DNA of 64,000 nt from Ilyobacter polytropus DSM 2926 (GCF_000165505.1 NC_014632.1:1364001-1428000); one strand, 5' to 3'; counted from the first letter of the stretch, positions 52,239 through 61,440 are shown. The notes: generated by a model not told the origin, from the sequence alone. Program-made: numbers and translations.

Positions 52239-52658
52239 CTATAAAATTTCTAAAGCTGCTTTAGCTATAGTCATATCTTCTTCAACTGTTCCGCCACTGA
52301 CTCCTATGGCACCAATTACCTGTTCTTCAAAGACAACTGGAAATCCTCCTCCAAAAGAGATGATTCTTGCATCATTTGTAAGATTTAATCCATAAAGGCT
52401 TTCTCCAGGCTGAACAACTTGGCTAATTTCGTGAGTCCCGGTTTTTAATGCCCATGATGTGAAAGCCTTGTTATTTGCAATATCTACACTTGTTACGAAA
52501 GCTTTGTCCATTCTTTCTGTGTAAAGAAGGTTTCCTCCGGCATCTACTACTGAAAAGACAACCGGTACATCGATTTCTTCAGCTTTTTTAATAGCTTTTT
52601 CTCCCATAAGTTTAGCAGTCTTTAATGTGATTTGTTTCACAGTTACGACATCAATCAT
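52239..52658 (-). CDS. HbpS/GlcG family protein, first gene of the dehydratase operon
   Basis: 139 aa from the ATG at 52658 (GGGAGG upstream). VPVVFSVVDAGGNLLYTERM, AFVTSVDIANNKAFTSWALK, IISFGGGFPVVFEEQVIGAI and GVSGGTVEEDM are the GlcG/HbpS (DUF336) motifs, also found at the PduO C terminus. Members bind haem or corrinoid. Leading a B12-enzyme operon, it may handle cobalamin; that is inference. Confidence 0.85.
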   Translation of the reverse strand: MIDVVTVKQITLKTAKLMGEKAIKKAEEIDVPVVFSVVDAGGNLLYTERMDKAFVTSVDIANNKAFTSWALKTGTHEISQVVQPGESLYGLNLTNDARIISFGGGFPVVFEEQVIGAIGVSGGTVEEDMTIAKAALEIL

Positions 52659-52811
52659 TTCATTACCTCCCAAATTTTAATTAAATCTGATACAAGATTC
52701 CTTTCCGGTTTCCGTCTATTCAGCTCTTGTTTAAGAACACATATTACAATATCAGTTTAATTTGTTCTTTAAAAGGTAAAGTTTTATCTAAAAATGGTAC
52801 TTTTTGATTTA
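52659..52811 (-). promoter_or_regulatory. Leader/promoter region of the dehydratase operon
   Basis: 153 bases between pocR and the HbpS-like gene. It contains the imperfect repeat TGTTCTTAAACAAGAGC and the short hairpin CGG-AAA-CCG, with no clear -35/-10 pair, as expected for an activator-dependent (PocR) promoter. No cobalamin riboswitch (B12 box) is seen. Confidence 0.4.
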
Positions 52812-53717
52812 TTAATATACTGTCTTGTTCTTTTTTTCGAATAATTCCCTATATTTTTTGGGTGTTACCCCCACATGTTTTTTAAACATTTTGGTAAAAT
52901 AGCTGGTATCTTCGATTCCGATGGAATACCCTATATTGTAGATTGTGTTATTAGTTGACTTGAGCAAGTACTCTGCCTTTTCTATTTTTTTCCCGTTTAG
53001 ATACTCTTTAAAATTCTTACCCACCTCTTTTTTGAAAACCTTGCTGAAATGAGATACACTCAAATTGCAAAGAGACGCTGCTTTTTCTAAGCTTATATTT
53101 TTATCTAAGTTGTTTTTTACGTGATTTACAGCAGGCCCTACTGGCGATATGGAAAGTTCCAAATTTTCCAGATTGTTATCAATTTTATGATTATGCCACT
53201 TTTTTGACTCTATGTTTTCCACGATATAAAAACTAGAGTAATAGACCATATTTGCGATACTGTTTAATTCTTCATGGTAGAATTTTTGAAGTTTATCATA
53301 GGCATCTCTAACACTCTTATCCTTCATGCTATCCCCTATACTCTTCCCCACATTCTTATCCAGAATCCTCTCTACACCGTAGCTTTCATCGGAAAGAAGT
53401 ATGGCCTGACCTATCAGTATAGCCCCTAGATACTCTCCGTTTAGCACCAGAGGTATAGCCATATCAATAAGCCCAGAATGGCACCTGTATATATAAGGTG
53501 AGGAGGTACAAAAAGACCTGTTTAATGCTTTAACGTCACATTTTTCACATAGACTCTTCAGTTTGTCGTTCTTCCTGAATATAGAACAAAACTCAGAATA
53601 GTTCTGCTTTTTGGTGATATAGTGCCCCTCTTTATCAACTATGACTATAGCCAATTTTGTTACATCTGCTATCTCCTGCTGGACTTTTTCTAGCTCTTGT
53701 TTAAATTTATAAAGCAT
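52812..53717 (-). CDS. PocR-type AraC-family activator of glycerol metabolism
   Basis: 301 aa from the ATG at 53717, six bases after AGGAGG. Residues 1-165 are a PocR sensory domain with the cysteines of EFCSIFR, LCEKCDVKALNRSF and YRCHSGLIDMAIPL. The C-terminal AraC HTH pair (about 195-300) has SLEKAASLCNLSVSHFSKVF and IGYSIGIEDTSYFTKMFKK. PocR regulators activate pdu/cob/dha genes in response to diol or glycerol. It lies upstream of the dehydratase operon and divergent from dhaT, so it probably controls both. Confidence 0.9.
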   Translation of the reverse strand: MLYKFKQELEKVQQEIADVTKLAIVIVDKEGHYITKKQNYSEFCSIFRKNDKLKSLCEKCDVKALNRSFCTSSPYIYRCHSGLIDMAIPLVLNGEYLGAILIGQAILLSDESYGVERILDKNVGKSIGDSMKDKSVRDAYDKLQKFYHEELNSIANMVYYSSFYIVENIESKKWHNHKIDNNLENLELSISPVGPAVNHVKNNLDKNISLEKAASLCNLSVSHFSKVFKKEVGKNFKEYLNGKKIEKAEYLLKSTNNTIYNIGYSIGIEDTSYFTKMFKKHVGVTPKKYRELFEKKNKTVY

Positions 53718-53867
53718 CTTCACCCTCCTAAAATTTAAATCATATATGAAATAAATGTAAAATTTCTTTATTTGCTTATAATAAAATATTCTAGCATATT
53801 TATTAGATTAAATGACATTTTTCACATTAAAAAATAGTTTTTTCCCATTTTTTAATATTATTTCACC

Positions 53868-53896
53868 TTGTTTAAAATGTTTCTGATTGATATATT
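53868..53896 (+). promoter_or_regulatory. Predicted promoter of dhaT
   Basis: TTGTTT (53868-53873), 17 bases, TATATT (53891-53896). A small inverted repeat TGTGT...ACACA lies in the leader (53919-53937). ATGGAGG is upstream of the start. The space up to pocR (53718-53867) is A/T rich and probably holds operator sites. Confidence 0.5.
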
Positions 53897-53965
53897 TTCA
53901 ATATGAACAAGAAAAAAATGTGTTGTTTTTATACACAAAAAACTAAAATTAGATGGAGGTAAAAG

Positions 53966-55123
53966 ATGAGATATTATGATTATTTGATGCCAAGTGTTAA
54001 CTTTTTCGGACCTGGATGCCTTGAGGTTATAGGTGAGAGAGCTAAAATTTTAAACGGAACAAAAGCTTTAATAGTCACTGACAAGTTCTTAAGTTCACTA
54101 AAAGGTGGAGCTGTAGAAAAAACTTTGGAATATCTAAAATCCGCTGGAGTAGAAGCAGTTGTTTTTGACAATGTCGAGCCAAATCCTAAAGATACAAACG
54201 TATATGAAGGTGCAAAAGTTTATAAAGAGAATAATTGTGACATGATCATCACTGTTGGTGGAGGATCTCCCCATGATTGTGGTAAAGGTATTGGTATTGC
54301 AGCTACTCACGATGGAGATATCTGCGACTATGCAGGCATAGAGACACTTACTAATGCTCTGCCTCCAATTATTGCGGTAAATACTACTGCTGGTACAGCT
54401 TCTGAAGTTACAAGACATGCTGTTATCACCAATACTAAAACAAAGGTTAAGTTTGTAATCGTAAGCTGGAGAAATCTTCCTCAGGTTTCAATAAATGATC
54501 CACTTCTAATGATTGGAAAACCTGCGGGACTTACAGCTGCTACTGGAATGGATGCACTGACTCATGCTGTAGAGGCCTACATATCAAAAGATGCAAATCC
54601 TATAACTGATGCTGCAGCAATACAGGCTATCAAACTTATTGCTCAAAATCTGAGACTTGCCGTTGCAAACGGAGAAAACTTAAAAGCCAGAGAAAACATG
54701 GCCTACGCTTCTGTTCTTGCTGGAATGGCTTTTAACAACGGAAACCTAGGTTATGTACACGCTATGGCTCACCAATTAGGAGGGCTTTACGATATGCCCC
54801 ACGGTATAGCAAATGCAATGCTTTTACCACATGTGTGTAAGTACAACATGATCTCTAATCTGGATAAATTTGCTGATATTGCTGAATTCATGGGAGAAAA
54901 TGTAGACGGACTTTCTAAATCAGAAGCTGCTGAAAAGGCAATCAGTGCAATGTTCAGACTTTCATCAGACCTTGGAATTCCAACAAGTTTAGAAGAAGCA
55001 GGAATCAAAGAGTCTGATATAGAATTGATGGCTGAAAACGCTCTTAAAGATGGAAATGCATTTAGCAACCCTAGAAAAGGTAATGAAAAGGACGTTGAAA
55101 ATATTTTTAAAGCTGCAATGTAG
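53966..55123 (+). CDS. dhaT: 1,3-propanediol dehydrogenase (iron-dependent alcohol dehydrogenase)
   Basis: 385 aa. It starts MRYYDYLMPSVNFFGPGC as DhaT proteins do. TVGGGSPHDCGKGIG is the nucleotide-binding loop, TGMDALTHAVEAYIS and the HAMAHQLGG / MPHGIANAMLLPHV segments carry the iron ligands. It reduces 3-hydroxypropionaldehyde to 1,3-propanediol with NADH, regenerating NAD+ in glycerol fermentation. It is monocistronic and divergent from pocR. Confidence 0.95.
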   Translation: MRYYDYLMPSVNFFGPGCLEVIGERAKILNGTKALIVTDKFLSSLKGGAVEKTLEYLKSAGVEAVVFDNVEPNPKDTNVYEGAKVYKENNCDMIITVGGGSPHDCGKGIGIAATHDGDICDYAGIETLTNALPPIIAVNTTAGTASEVTRHAVITNTKTKVKFVIVSWRNLPQVSINDPLLMIGKPAGLTAATGMDALTHAVEAYISKDANPITDAAAIQAIKLIAQNLRLAVANGENLKARENMAYASVLAGMAFNNGNLGYVHAMAHQLGGLYDMPHGIANAMLLPHVCKYNMISNLDKFADIAEFMGENVDGLSKSEAAEKAISAMFRLSSDLGIPTSLEEAGIKESDIELMAENALKDGNAFSNPRKGNEKDVENIFKAAM

Positions 55124-55151
55124 TTATAGATAGAAAAATTTTAATAAAAAT

Positions 55152-55180
55152 CACGGGCAACTAAAGTTGTCTGTGTTTTT
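55152..55180 (+). terminator. Terminator of dhaT
   Basis: CACGGGCAAC (55152-55161) and GTTGTCTGTG (55166-55175) pair with two G-U pairs, followed by TTTTTT. Confidence 0.85.
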
Positions 55181-55244
55181 TATTATTTTAAATCCTTTAT
55201 GATTTTAACTTTATCTGCTTTACAAGAGAAAGGAGAGAGACCAA

Positions 55245-55793
55245 ATGAATTTTACACATTTAACTTTTATATCAATATGTCTAGCAGCAGACACCTTTGC
55301 TGTCTCCTTGGCCAAAGGATTTATAATTGAGAAATTAAAATTCACTGAAATTTTTAAAATAAGTTTTATTTTTGCCATGTCCCAAACTATGATGTCTTTT
55401 CTTGGTTCCAAACTTGGAAAATTATTTATCAATCAAATCAGTGGATTTAGTCACATAATTATTTTTTTGATTTTAACTTTTACAGGAAGTAAAATGATCT
55501 TTGACGCCTGGAGGGAACATCGAAACAGGGATGCTCCTAGGTTTAAATTAAATTCTAACTTATTTATATTAAGTTTAGCCACAGGTATAGACTCTTTAAT
55601 AATAGGAACATCTTTTTCATCAATATTAAATTCAAATATTAATTTTTTTATTGTCTTTACAGCGGTGATAACTTCTATAGCATCCCTTACTGGAATTTTT
55701 TTAGGATATAAAAGTTCGTCTTTTATGAGCCACTACACAAATTTTGTAGGAGGAAGTGTCCTTATTCTTATAGGTTTCAAAAGCTTATTATGA
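55245..55793 (+). CDS. mntP: Manganese efflux pump MntP
   Basis: 182-aa, six-helix membrane protein. CLAADTFAVSLAKGF and SLATGIDSLIIGTSFS are the two conserved Asp-containing repeats of MntP/YebN, each facing the metal path. It exports excess Mn2+. AAAGGAGAG precedes the ATG. There is no yybP-ykoY manganese riboswitch in the 120-base leader. It is convergent with the cofactor operon. Confidence 0.88.
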   Translation: MNFTHLTFISICLAADTFAVSLAKGFIIEKLKFTEIFKISFIFAMSQTMMSFLGSKLGKLFINQISGFSHIIIFLILTFTGSKMIFDAWREHRNRDAPRFKLNSNLFILSLATGIDSLIIGTSFSSILNSNINFFIVFTAVITSIASLTGIFLGYKSSSFMSHYTNFVGGSVLILIGFKSLL

Positions 55794-55815
55794 TCTTAGT
55801 TTCTAAAAGATACAA

Positions 55816-55840
55816 TAAAAAAAGGGCCGAAAAACGACCC
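55816..55840 (-). terminator. Terminator of the tup-moa operon
   Basis: GGGTCG, loop TTTTT and CGGCCC form a 6-bp stem with one U-G, followed by seven T on the minus strand. Confidence 0.75.
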
Positions 55841-55854
55841 TACTGCAATCTTCT

Positions 55855-56304
55855 TCACACAACCTCTATACTGTCTCCTGCCTTCACCACGCCGCTTACT
55901 ATAACCTTGGTAAATATACCTTCCTTTGGCATCACACATTCACCTACAGCTTGCTTTATGGCACATCCTGTGTGACACTCCTTGCCTATCTGCGTCACTT
56001 CCTGCAGTGATTCACCTATCTTAAGTTTAGTTCCTACAGGTAAGCTATACAGCTCTAGTCCCTCTGTAGTTATATTCTCAGCAAATTTTCCGTCCTCTAT
56101 ATCTAGTCCTGCAGCCCTTACCTTATCTGCACTTTCACTTGCGAGGAGACTCACCTGCCTATGCCAGTTTCCTGCATGGGCATCTCCCTCTAGACCGTGG
56201 TCAATTTTAAAATAACCTTCTTTTACTGGATTTTTAACAACACCCTTTGTTTTACTTATATTTACAGCTTTTACTCTTCCATGTATTTTTTTTTCTTTTT
56301 CCAT
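55855..56304 (-). CDS. MOSC-domain protein
   Basis: 149 aa from the ATG at 56304, after GGGGGAATAAT. GRVKAVNISKTKG, GLEGDAHAGNWHRQVSLLA, DIEDGKFAENITTEGLEL and IGKECHTGCAIKQAVGECVM show a stand-alone MOSC (molybdenum cofactor sulfurase C-terminal) domain. Such proteins bind Moco or pass sulfur to it. It is the last gene of the tup/moa operon, one base after the moaC stop. Confidence 0.9.
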   Translation of the reverse strand: MEKEKKIHGRVKAVNISKTKGVVKNPVKEGYFKIDHGLEGDAHAGNWHRQVSLLASESADKVRAAGLDIEDGKFAENITTEGLELYSLPVGTKLKIGESLQEVTQIGKECHTGCAIKQAVGECVMPKEGIFTKVIVSGVVKAGDSIEVV

Positions 56305-56305
56305 A

Positions 56306-56773
56306 TTATTCCCCCAATGAAAAGTCTGATTTCCCACCTGTCTTCCTAATTAATTTAATATCCCCAATTATCATTTTTTTATCTATTGCCTTGCACATAT
56401 CATATATACTCAAACAGGCTACAGAAACTGCCGTAAGAGCTTCCATCTCTATGCCAGTCTTACCAGTTGTTCTAACCTTTGCCTCTACCCATATTCTGTC
56501 TGAATCAACTGTAAAATTTATATCTGCACCGTCTATCAAAATATTATGGCACATAGGAATAAGGTCCCAGGTTTTTTTGGCTCCCATTATCCCACCTACC
56601 TGTGCTACTGAGAGAACATCCCCCTTTTTTATTCCTCCATTTTTTACGGTTTCTATGGTTTTTTCTGCCATTAGGATATATCCCCTAGCCACTGCCACTC
56701 TGTCAGTCTGAGATTTATCCCCGACATCCACCATCCGAGCTCTGCCTTTATCATTAAAATGAGTTAAGTTCAT
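56306..56773 (-). CDS. moaC: Cyclic pyranopterin monophosphate synthase
   Basis: 155 aa. ARMVDVGDKSQTDRVAVARG, KKTWDLIPMCHNILIDGADI and EMEALTAVSVACLSIYDMCK are the conserved active-site segments. It acts with MoaA to make cPMP from GTP. Its ATG follows the moaA TGA directly and its ribosome binding site is the GGAGGA that encodes the last two Gly of MoaA. Confidence 0.96.
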   Translation of the reverse strand: MNLTHFNDKGRARMVDVGDKSQTDRVAVARGYILMAEKTIETVKNGGIKKGDVLSVAQVGGIMGAKKTWDLIPMCHNILIDGADINFTVDSDRIWVEAKVRTTGKTGIEMEALTAVSVACLSIYDMCKAIDKKMIIGDIKLIRKTGGKSDFSLGE

Positions 56774-57721
56774 TCATCCTCCAATTTTATACATATCTTT
56801 ATCTATATACTGCTTTTCGTCCAAATGATGTTTTTCAGGTTTATCCAGTATATTTTTTTTTAACAATTCCCGTATATTTTCACCTTTTCTAAGAGACCCC
56901 AATAGATCTATCTCTTTATTTGAATGAAGACACAATTTCAATTTTCCAGAGGAGGTTATCCTGACTCTGTTGCATGAGTCACAGAATTTATTGGAAATAG
57001 TATTTATAATTCCCACTCTCCCTTTTCCTTCAGGTAGTTTATACAATATTGAAGGGGATGATGCATAATCCTTTTCCAACATTTGTAGCCTAGGACATCT
57101 ACTTAGAACCTCTTGGGAAGAAAGGTACTCTTTTTCAATCCAGCTTACTGAACTCCCCATGGGCATGAGCTCTATAAACCTCACATCTATCTTTTTTTCC
57201 ACTGTTATATTTACAAAATTTTCTATCTCTTCCTTATTATAGCTATTCATAAGAACCACATTTAATTTTATGGGATAAAGTCCCTCAAGTTTAGCCTTTT
57301 CTATCCCCTCTATAACCCTTTTAAGATTTCCCCCAGTAAGTTTACTATACTTATCCTCTTCTAGGGTATCAAGGCTTACATTGACTCTCATAAGTCCGGC
57401 TTTTTTTAGCTCCTTAGCCTTTTCAGCGAGAAAAATTCCGTTGGTAGTCAGGGCTATATCATCAATTCCTTCGATCTTTGAAACTTCAGAAATAATTTCC
57501 GTTATATCCTTCCTTAGTAGCGGCTCCCCACCTGTAAAACGAACCTTTTTCACTCCAAGGTCTGCCATCGCCTTCACCATAGATACAACTTCTCTTTTGG
57601 TCATAGGGTCTCTTCTAGCCTCTATACATTCATCAGGTTTGCAGTAGATGCACCTCAAATTACAGTTCTCAGTGAGAGATATTCTTAAATAATCTATGAC
57701 TCTTCCGTGTAAGTCCCTCAT
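56774..57721 (-). CDS. moaA: GTP 3',8-cyclase
   Basis: 315-aa radical-SAM enzyme. CNLRCIYCKPDE binds the SAM cluster, RFTGGEPLLRKD follows, and FCDSCNRVRITSSGKLKLCL holds the second cluster. The C terminus ends KIGG; the terminal Gly-Gly is functionally needed in MoaA proteins. ATGA overlaps the moeA-PBP gene upstream by four bases. Confidence 0.97.
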   Translation of the reverse strand: MRDLHGRVIDYLRISLTENCNLRCIYCKPDECIEARRDPMTKREVVSMVKAMADLGVKKVRFTGGEPLLRKDITEIISEVSKIEGIDDIALTTNGIFLAEKAKELKKAGLMRVNVSLDTLEEDKYSKLTGGNLKRVIEGIEKAKLEGLYPIKLNVVLMNSYNKEEIENFVNITVEKKIDVRFIELMPMGSSVSWIEKEYLSSQEVLSRCPRLQMLEKDYASSPSILYKLPEGKGRVGIINTISNKFCDSCNRVRITSSGKLKLCLHSNKEIDLLGSLRKGENIRELLKKNILDKPEKHHLDEKQYIDKDMYKIGG

Positions 57722-59610
57722 GAAATATCTCCTTTAAAAATCAGTTTTCCCGTTTCTCTTGCATTATACCCACCTAGATTTTTGATTTTATCTTCAAATC
57801 TTTGAGATCTTATAAAATTTAAAAAACTTTTCATTCTCTCATCTGAAAGAGTCTCTTTTTTTACTAAAAAATCATAATTCTCAAAGGTTATTGGAATAAA
57901 ATCCAAATCCATTACTTGGGCGGCAGCCTTTATGCCTAGTGCCACATCTGCAGAACCACTTTTAACTGCAGTAGCACAGGCCATATGAGTAGTAGCTTCC
58001 CTTTCATAACCAGTTATATCACTGCTGCTTATTCCATCTTTTTTTAGCAAATAGTCTAAAAGTATTCGTGTCCCAGCTCCCCGCTGTCTATTAATAAAAA
58101 TTATATTTTCTTTTAATAAATCTGATATTCCAAATATATTTTTTGGGTTTCCCTTTGGAAGAATTAGACCCTGCTCTCTCTCTACTCCACGTATTAGAAC
58201 CGTCTCATCATCAAAATATTTATCCAAAAGAAATTCATTATAAACACCATTTTGTTCATTTAGTATATGAACTGGTGCAATATGAGTTTGACCTCTTTTC
58301 AATGCAGTTACGCCACCCATACTCCCTGTGTGTGTAGACGATAGGTTGACTTCGTCAGCGATAAGATCCATTACAATGTCATGACTTCCTATGGAAATCA
58401 AATACTCCCCTATTTCTTCAAGTGGCCTCAAAAGCGTAACTTCCACTTCCTCGCCTTTCTGGTAACCCTCATAGTTTCTAGGTATTTCAAGTAAGGCATC
58501 GGCTTTTACAAGACTCATGCTGACACCGGCTCCTCGAGAAAGAGGTGTGGCTATCAGCTTTCCGTCAATAAACCCTAGAGTGACTCTTACAATCTCCCTA
58601 TGCTTTAAAGATGACGGAATGGATCTTGATAAAACAGCCTTTATTTTAGATCTATTTTGCTTTTTCTGTAGAAGATAATTTTCAATCAGTGGTTTTAAAA
58701 AAGTTTCTGCAGATATAAAGGCAGATACTGGATATCCCGGAATCCCCAATACTGGTTTCCCTTGAACAACAGCTAGAATAGTTGGTTTACCTGGTTTCAA
58801 AGCCACTCCATGACTTAAAACTTCCCCCATATCTCCTATTATCGACGCTGTAAAATCCTTTGTTCCAGTAGATGACCCTGCATTTATAACTACTATATCA
58901 TTTTCTTGTACGGCTTTCTTTATTGTTTCTGATAATTTATGATAGTTATCCTCTGTTGGTGAAAATCTAGATGCTTCCCCACCCCATTTTTCAACCATGG
59001 CAGCAAACATTCTAGAGTTTGAATCCATTATTTTACCGTAAGAAAGCTCTTTAGAATCTTCCACTATCTCAGTTCCTGTCGGGATTATCCCGACTTTTGG
59101 TTTTTTATAAATTGGTATTTCCATCAATCCCGCAGACAAAAGGGCCCCTATATCCTGGGGTCTTATCTTGTGATTAGCAAAGAGTACAGGCTCTCCTTTT
59201 ATTATATCCTCGCCTACCGGTCTCACATGTTGCCATGGCCTTGCAGGAGATATTATTTCCACTTCACCCTTATCTAGCTCCACAACATCTTCTATCATTA
59301 TTACAGAGTCATACTCTTTAGGAAGAGGATTTCCTGTATTTACATATAAAAAGTCTGTCTTTTCCTTGAGAATCAATGGCGAGTTTTCTCTTGCATTAAT
59401 TGTTTTTTTTGATAAAACTGCGATTCCATCCATTGCCGCAGCGTTATAATTAGGGGAAGAAAAATTTGCTGATATAAGATCTCCTGTGATTCTGTCTAAA
59501 GAATCCCAAGGGGCTTTTTTTTCTATCTCTCTTTTAAAGTCAATTTTTGAGAGGAATTTCTGCAATGCTTCCTCTACGTCAATATTATCTATGTATTTAT
59601 CTCTTTTCAA
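57718..59610 (-). CDS. MoeA fused to a C-terminal PBP-like domain
   Basis: 630 aa from the TTG at 59610, seven bases after AGGAGG. Residues 1-400 are a molybdopterin molybdenumtransferase: MDGIAVLSKKT, GNPLPKEYDSVIMIEDV, NAGSSTGTKDFTASII and GIPGYPVSAFI. Residues about 410-630 form a periplasmic-binding-protein-like domain (COG1910): STHTGSMGGVTALKRGQTHI, NRQRGAGTRILLDYLL and GSADVALGI. The C-terminal part resembles oxyanion or small-molecule sensors, but is cytoplasmic here. It may sense or deliver molybdate/tungstate to the MoeA active site; inference. It follows a second, plain moeA. Confidence 0.9.
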   Translation of the reverse strand: MKRDKYIDNIDVEEALQKFLSKIDFKREIEKKAPWDSLDRITGDLISANFSSPNYNAAAMDGIAVLSKKTINARENSPLILKEKTDFLYVNTGNPLPKEYDSVIMIEDVVELDKGEVEIISPARPWQHVRPVGEDIIKGEPVLFANHKIRPQDIGALLSAGLMEIPIYKKPKVGIIPTGTEIVEDSKELSYGKIMDSNSRMFAAMVEKWGGEASRFSPTEDNYHKLSETIKKAVQENDIVVINAGSSTGTKDFTASIIGDMGEVLSHGVALKPGKPTILAVVQGKPVLGIPGYPVSAFISAETFLKPLIENYLLQKKQNRSKIKAVLSRSIPSSLKHREIVRVTLGFIDGKLIATPLSRGAGVSMSLVKADALLEIPRNYEGYQKGEEVEVTLLRPLEEIGEYLISIGSHDIVMDLIADEVNLSSTHTGSMGGVTALKRGQTHIAPVHILNEQNGVYNEFLLDKYFDDETVLIRGVEREQGLILPKGNPKNIFGISDLLKENIIFINRQRGAGTRILLDYLLKKDGISSSDITGYEREATTHMACATAVKSGSADVALGIKAAAQVMDLDFIPITFENYDFLVKKETLSDERMKSFLNFIRSQRFEDKIKNLGGYNARETGKLIFKGDIS

Positions 59611-59621
59611 ATTTTCCCCTC

Positions 59622-60815
59622 CTAAAATGCCCACACATCTACTATGTCTCCTGAATTAAATCCCTCTTTATCTGAGGGAATTATCGTATACCCAAAAGCT
59701 TTATTCAAAAGACTTATTACCCCTGATTTTCCGTGCAAAGGAACTGCATATTCTCCATCTATGACAACAGGTTGATAGGTGGTTCTTCCTGGAGTCGAGT
59801 GAATCTCCTTTTTCAAAATCATTCTATATGATTTGCCTTTGTCTTTATTCAGAAAATCTTCAAGTAGTGCCTTAAATACCATAAGAGCTGACACTGGATG
59901 CCCTGGAAGACCTATAACCAGTTTCCCATGGACTCCACCTATAATTGTTGGCTTACCGGGCTTGATAGACATCCCGTGCACCATGATTTCTCCACCTAGT
60001 TCTTTTATGGCTCTGCAAGTATAATCCTTACTCCCAACAGAACTTCCTCCTGAAAGAATCAAGATATCTGAGACTTCAATACCTTTTTTTATCTCATTCT
60101 TCAAAAGCTCAAGATTATCTCCCACTAGTGTACGCCCCTTTAGCTTGGAGCCCCACTCATTTACTAGAGCCTCCAGGGTATAGGAGTTTATATCTATTAT
60201 CTCTCCCGGTTTCAGCTCAGATCCCAGACTTTTAACCTCATCACCTGTAGAAATAATATAAAAACTCGGATTCACTGATACCTCTACCTCTGTTATTCCT
60301 CCAGCAGCAAATGTACCTATATTTTGAGGTCTTATCTTTTTCCCGGATTCCAGCAAAATATCATTTTTTTCAAGGTCTTCACCCCTATAGATTATATTTT
60401 CTCCCTTTGCCACAGAAGTATTTAAAAATATTTCATCACCTAAAACTTCAGAATATTCTATCATAACAACAGCATCTGCGCCACAAGGAATCATCCCTCC
60501 TGTTGGCACATACACTGTTTCACTAGAATCAATAGTATATGTATTCTCTTTTCCCATCTCAGCCTCTCCTTTCAGGTTTAGCATAGAGGGAATTGAATCT
60601 GAGGCCCCATGGGTACTTTCAGCTTTTACTGCATATCCATCTACCGTAGATTTATCAAAACTGGGAACAGAATCCCTTGAGACAATCTTGGAGGCAGAAT
60701 ACCTTCCAATTGACTCACTCAAAGGAACAATTTCTTTTTTTGAAAATATTTCAATAAATTGTTTTCTTATTATTTTTTTTGATTCTTCCAATGAAGTCAC
60801 TTTAAAAAAATCCAA
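59622..60815 (-). CDS. moeA: Molybdopterin molybdenumtransferase MoeA
   Basis: 397 aa starting with TTG at 60815 immediately after the tupC stop, with GGGAGTG upstream. SFDKSTVDGYAVKAE, GADAVVMIEYSEV, LSGGSSVGSKDYTCR and VIGLPGHPVSALMVF are MoeA motifs. It inserts molybdate, or here possibly tungstate, into molybdopterin. Two MoeA-type proteins in tandem suggest specialisation for the two metals. Confidence 0.94.
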   Translation of the reverse strand: MDFFKVTSLEESKKIIRKQFIEIFSKKEIVPLSESIGRYSASKIVSRDSVPSFDKSTVDGYAVKAESTHGASDSIPSMLNLKGEAEMGKENTYTIDSSETVYVPTGGMIPCGADAVVMIEYSEVLGDEIFLNTSVAKGENIIYRGEDLEKNDILLESGKKIRPQNIGTFAAGGITEVEVSVNPSFYIISTGDEVKSLGSELKPGEIIDINSYTLEALVNEWGSKLKGRTLVGDNLELLKNEIKKGIEVSDILILSGGSSVGSKDYTCRAIKELGGEIMVHGMSIKPGKPTIIGGVHGKLVIGLPGHPVSALMVFKALLEDFLNKDKGKSYRMILKKEIHSTPGRTTYQPVVIDGEYAVPLHGKSGVISLLNKAFGYTIIPSDKEGFNSGDIVDVWAF

Positions 60816-61433
60816 TTAATTCACTCCCTTTATGTAGTCCTTCAGTTCAATAGTCTGATCTGCCATCCTATTAATCTGCTCATTATCATGACTGATCATT
60901 ATAATTCCAGCCTTCTCATCTTGGGTATATTTACTCAGCACACTCTCAGCAAGGAAGGTAGATTCTTTATCTAGATTGGAAGTAGGCTCATCCAAGAGTA
61001 TCAGCTTTGGCCTAAAGGAAAGTGCTCTGGCAATGGCAACTTTCTGACTTTCTCCGCTACTAAGTCTGCTAGCATTCTTATCAGATAAGTGTTCTATTTT
61101 AAATTCAGACAAAAGAAAATCCACTCTTTTTTTTATCATTTCGTTGTTCCATTTTCTTATTTTTAGGGGATAAGATATATTCTCATAAACAGTTCTTTTC
61201 AGCAAATAAAAATTCTGCTGAACAAAGGTTATATCCTTCTCATCTATTCCTTTTTTTAAAATCTCACCTTCAAAATCCTTTTCTATTCCGGATATCAAAG
61301 AAAACAAGGTTGTTTTTCCTAAGCCGTTTTCACCTCTTACAGCGGTTATTCCCATAGTATCTATTACCATTTTCTCTATATCCAAAACTCTTCTTTTACC
61401 AAATGATTTGACGAGGTTTCTTATCTCTATCAT
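60816..61433 (-). CDS. tupC: Tungstate ABC transporter ATP-binding protein
   Basis: 205 aa from the ATG at 61433. Walker A GENGLGKTTL, signature LSSGESQKVAIARAL, Walker B LILLDEPTSNLD and switch His in IMISHD are intact. Walker A has Leu for the usual Ser/Cys (GENGLGKTT). It powers uptake with TupA and TupB. A GGGAGAG lies about 12 bases before the start, a long spacing. Confidence 0.9.
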   Translation of the reverse strand: MIEIRNLVKSFGKRRVLDIEKMVIDTMGITAVRGENGLGKTTLFSLISGIEKDFEGEILKKGIDEKDITFVQQNFYLLKRTVYENISYPLKIRKWNNEMIKKRVDFLLSEFKIEHLSDKNASRLSSGESQKVAIARALSFRPKLILLDEPTSNLDKESTFLAESVLSKYTQDEKAGIIMISHDNEQINRMADQTIELKDYIKGVN

Positions 61434-61440
61434 AATTTGC

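Noticed and set aside
52659-52811. Cobalamin riboswitch before the B12-dependent dehydratase operon
   Set aside because: No B12 box or multi-stem fold; the short leader does not fit.
55124-55244. yybP-ykoY manganese riboswitch before mntP
   Set aside because: Only about 70 bases remain after the dhaT terminator and the conserved loops are absent.
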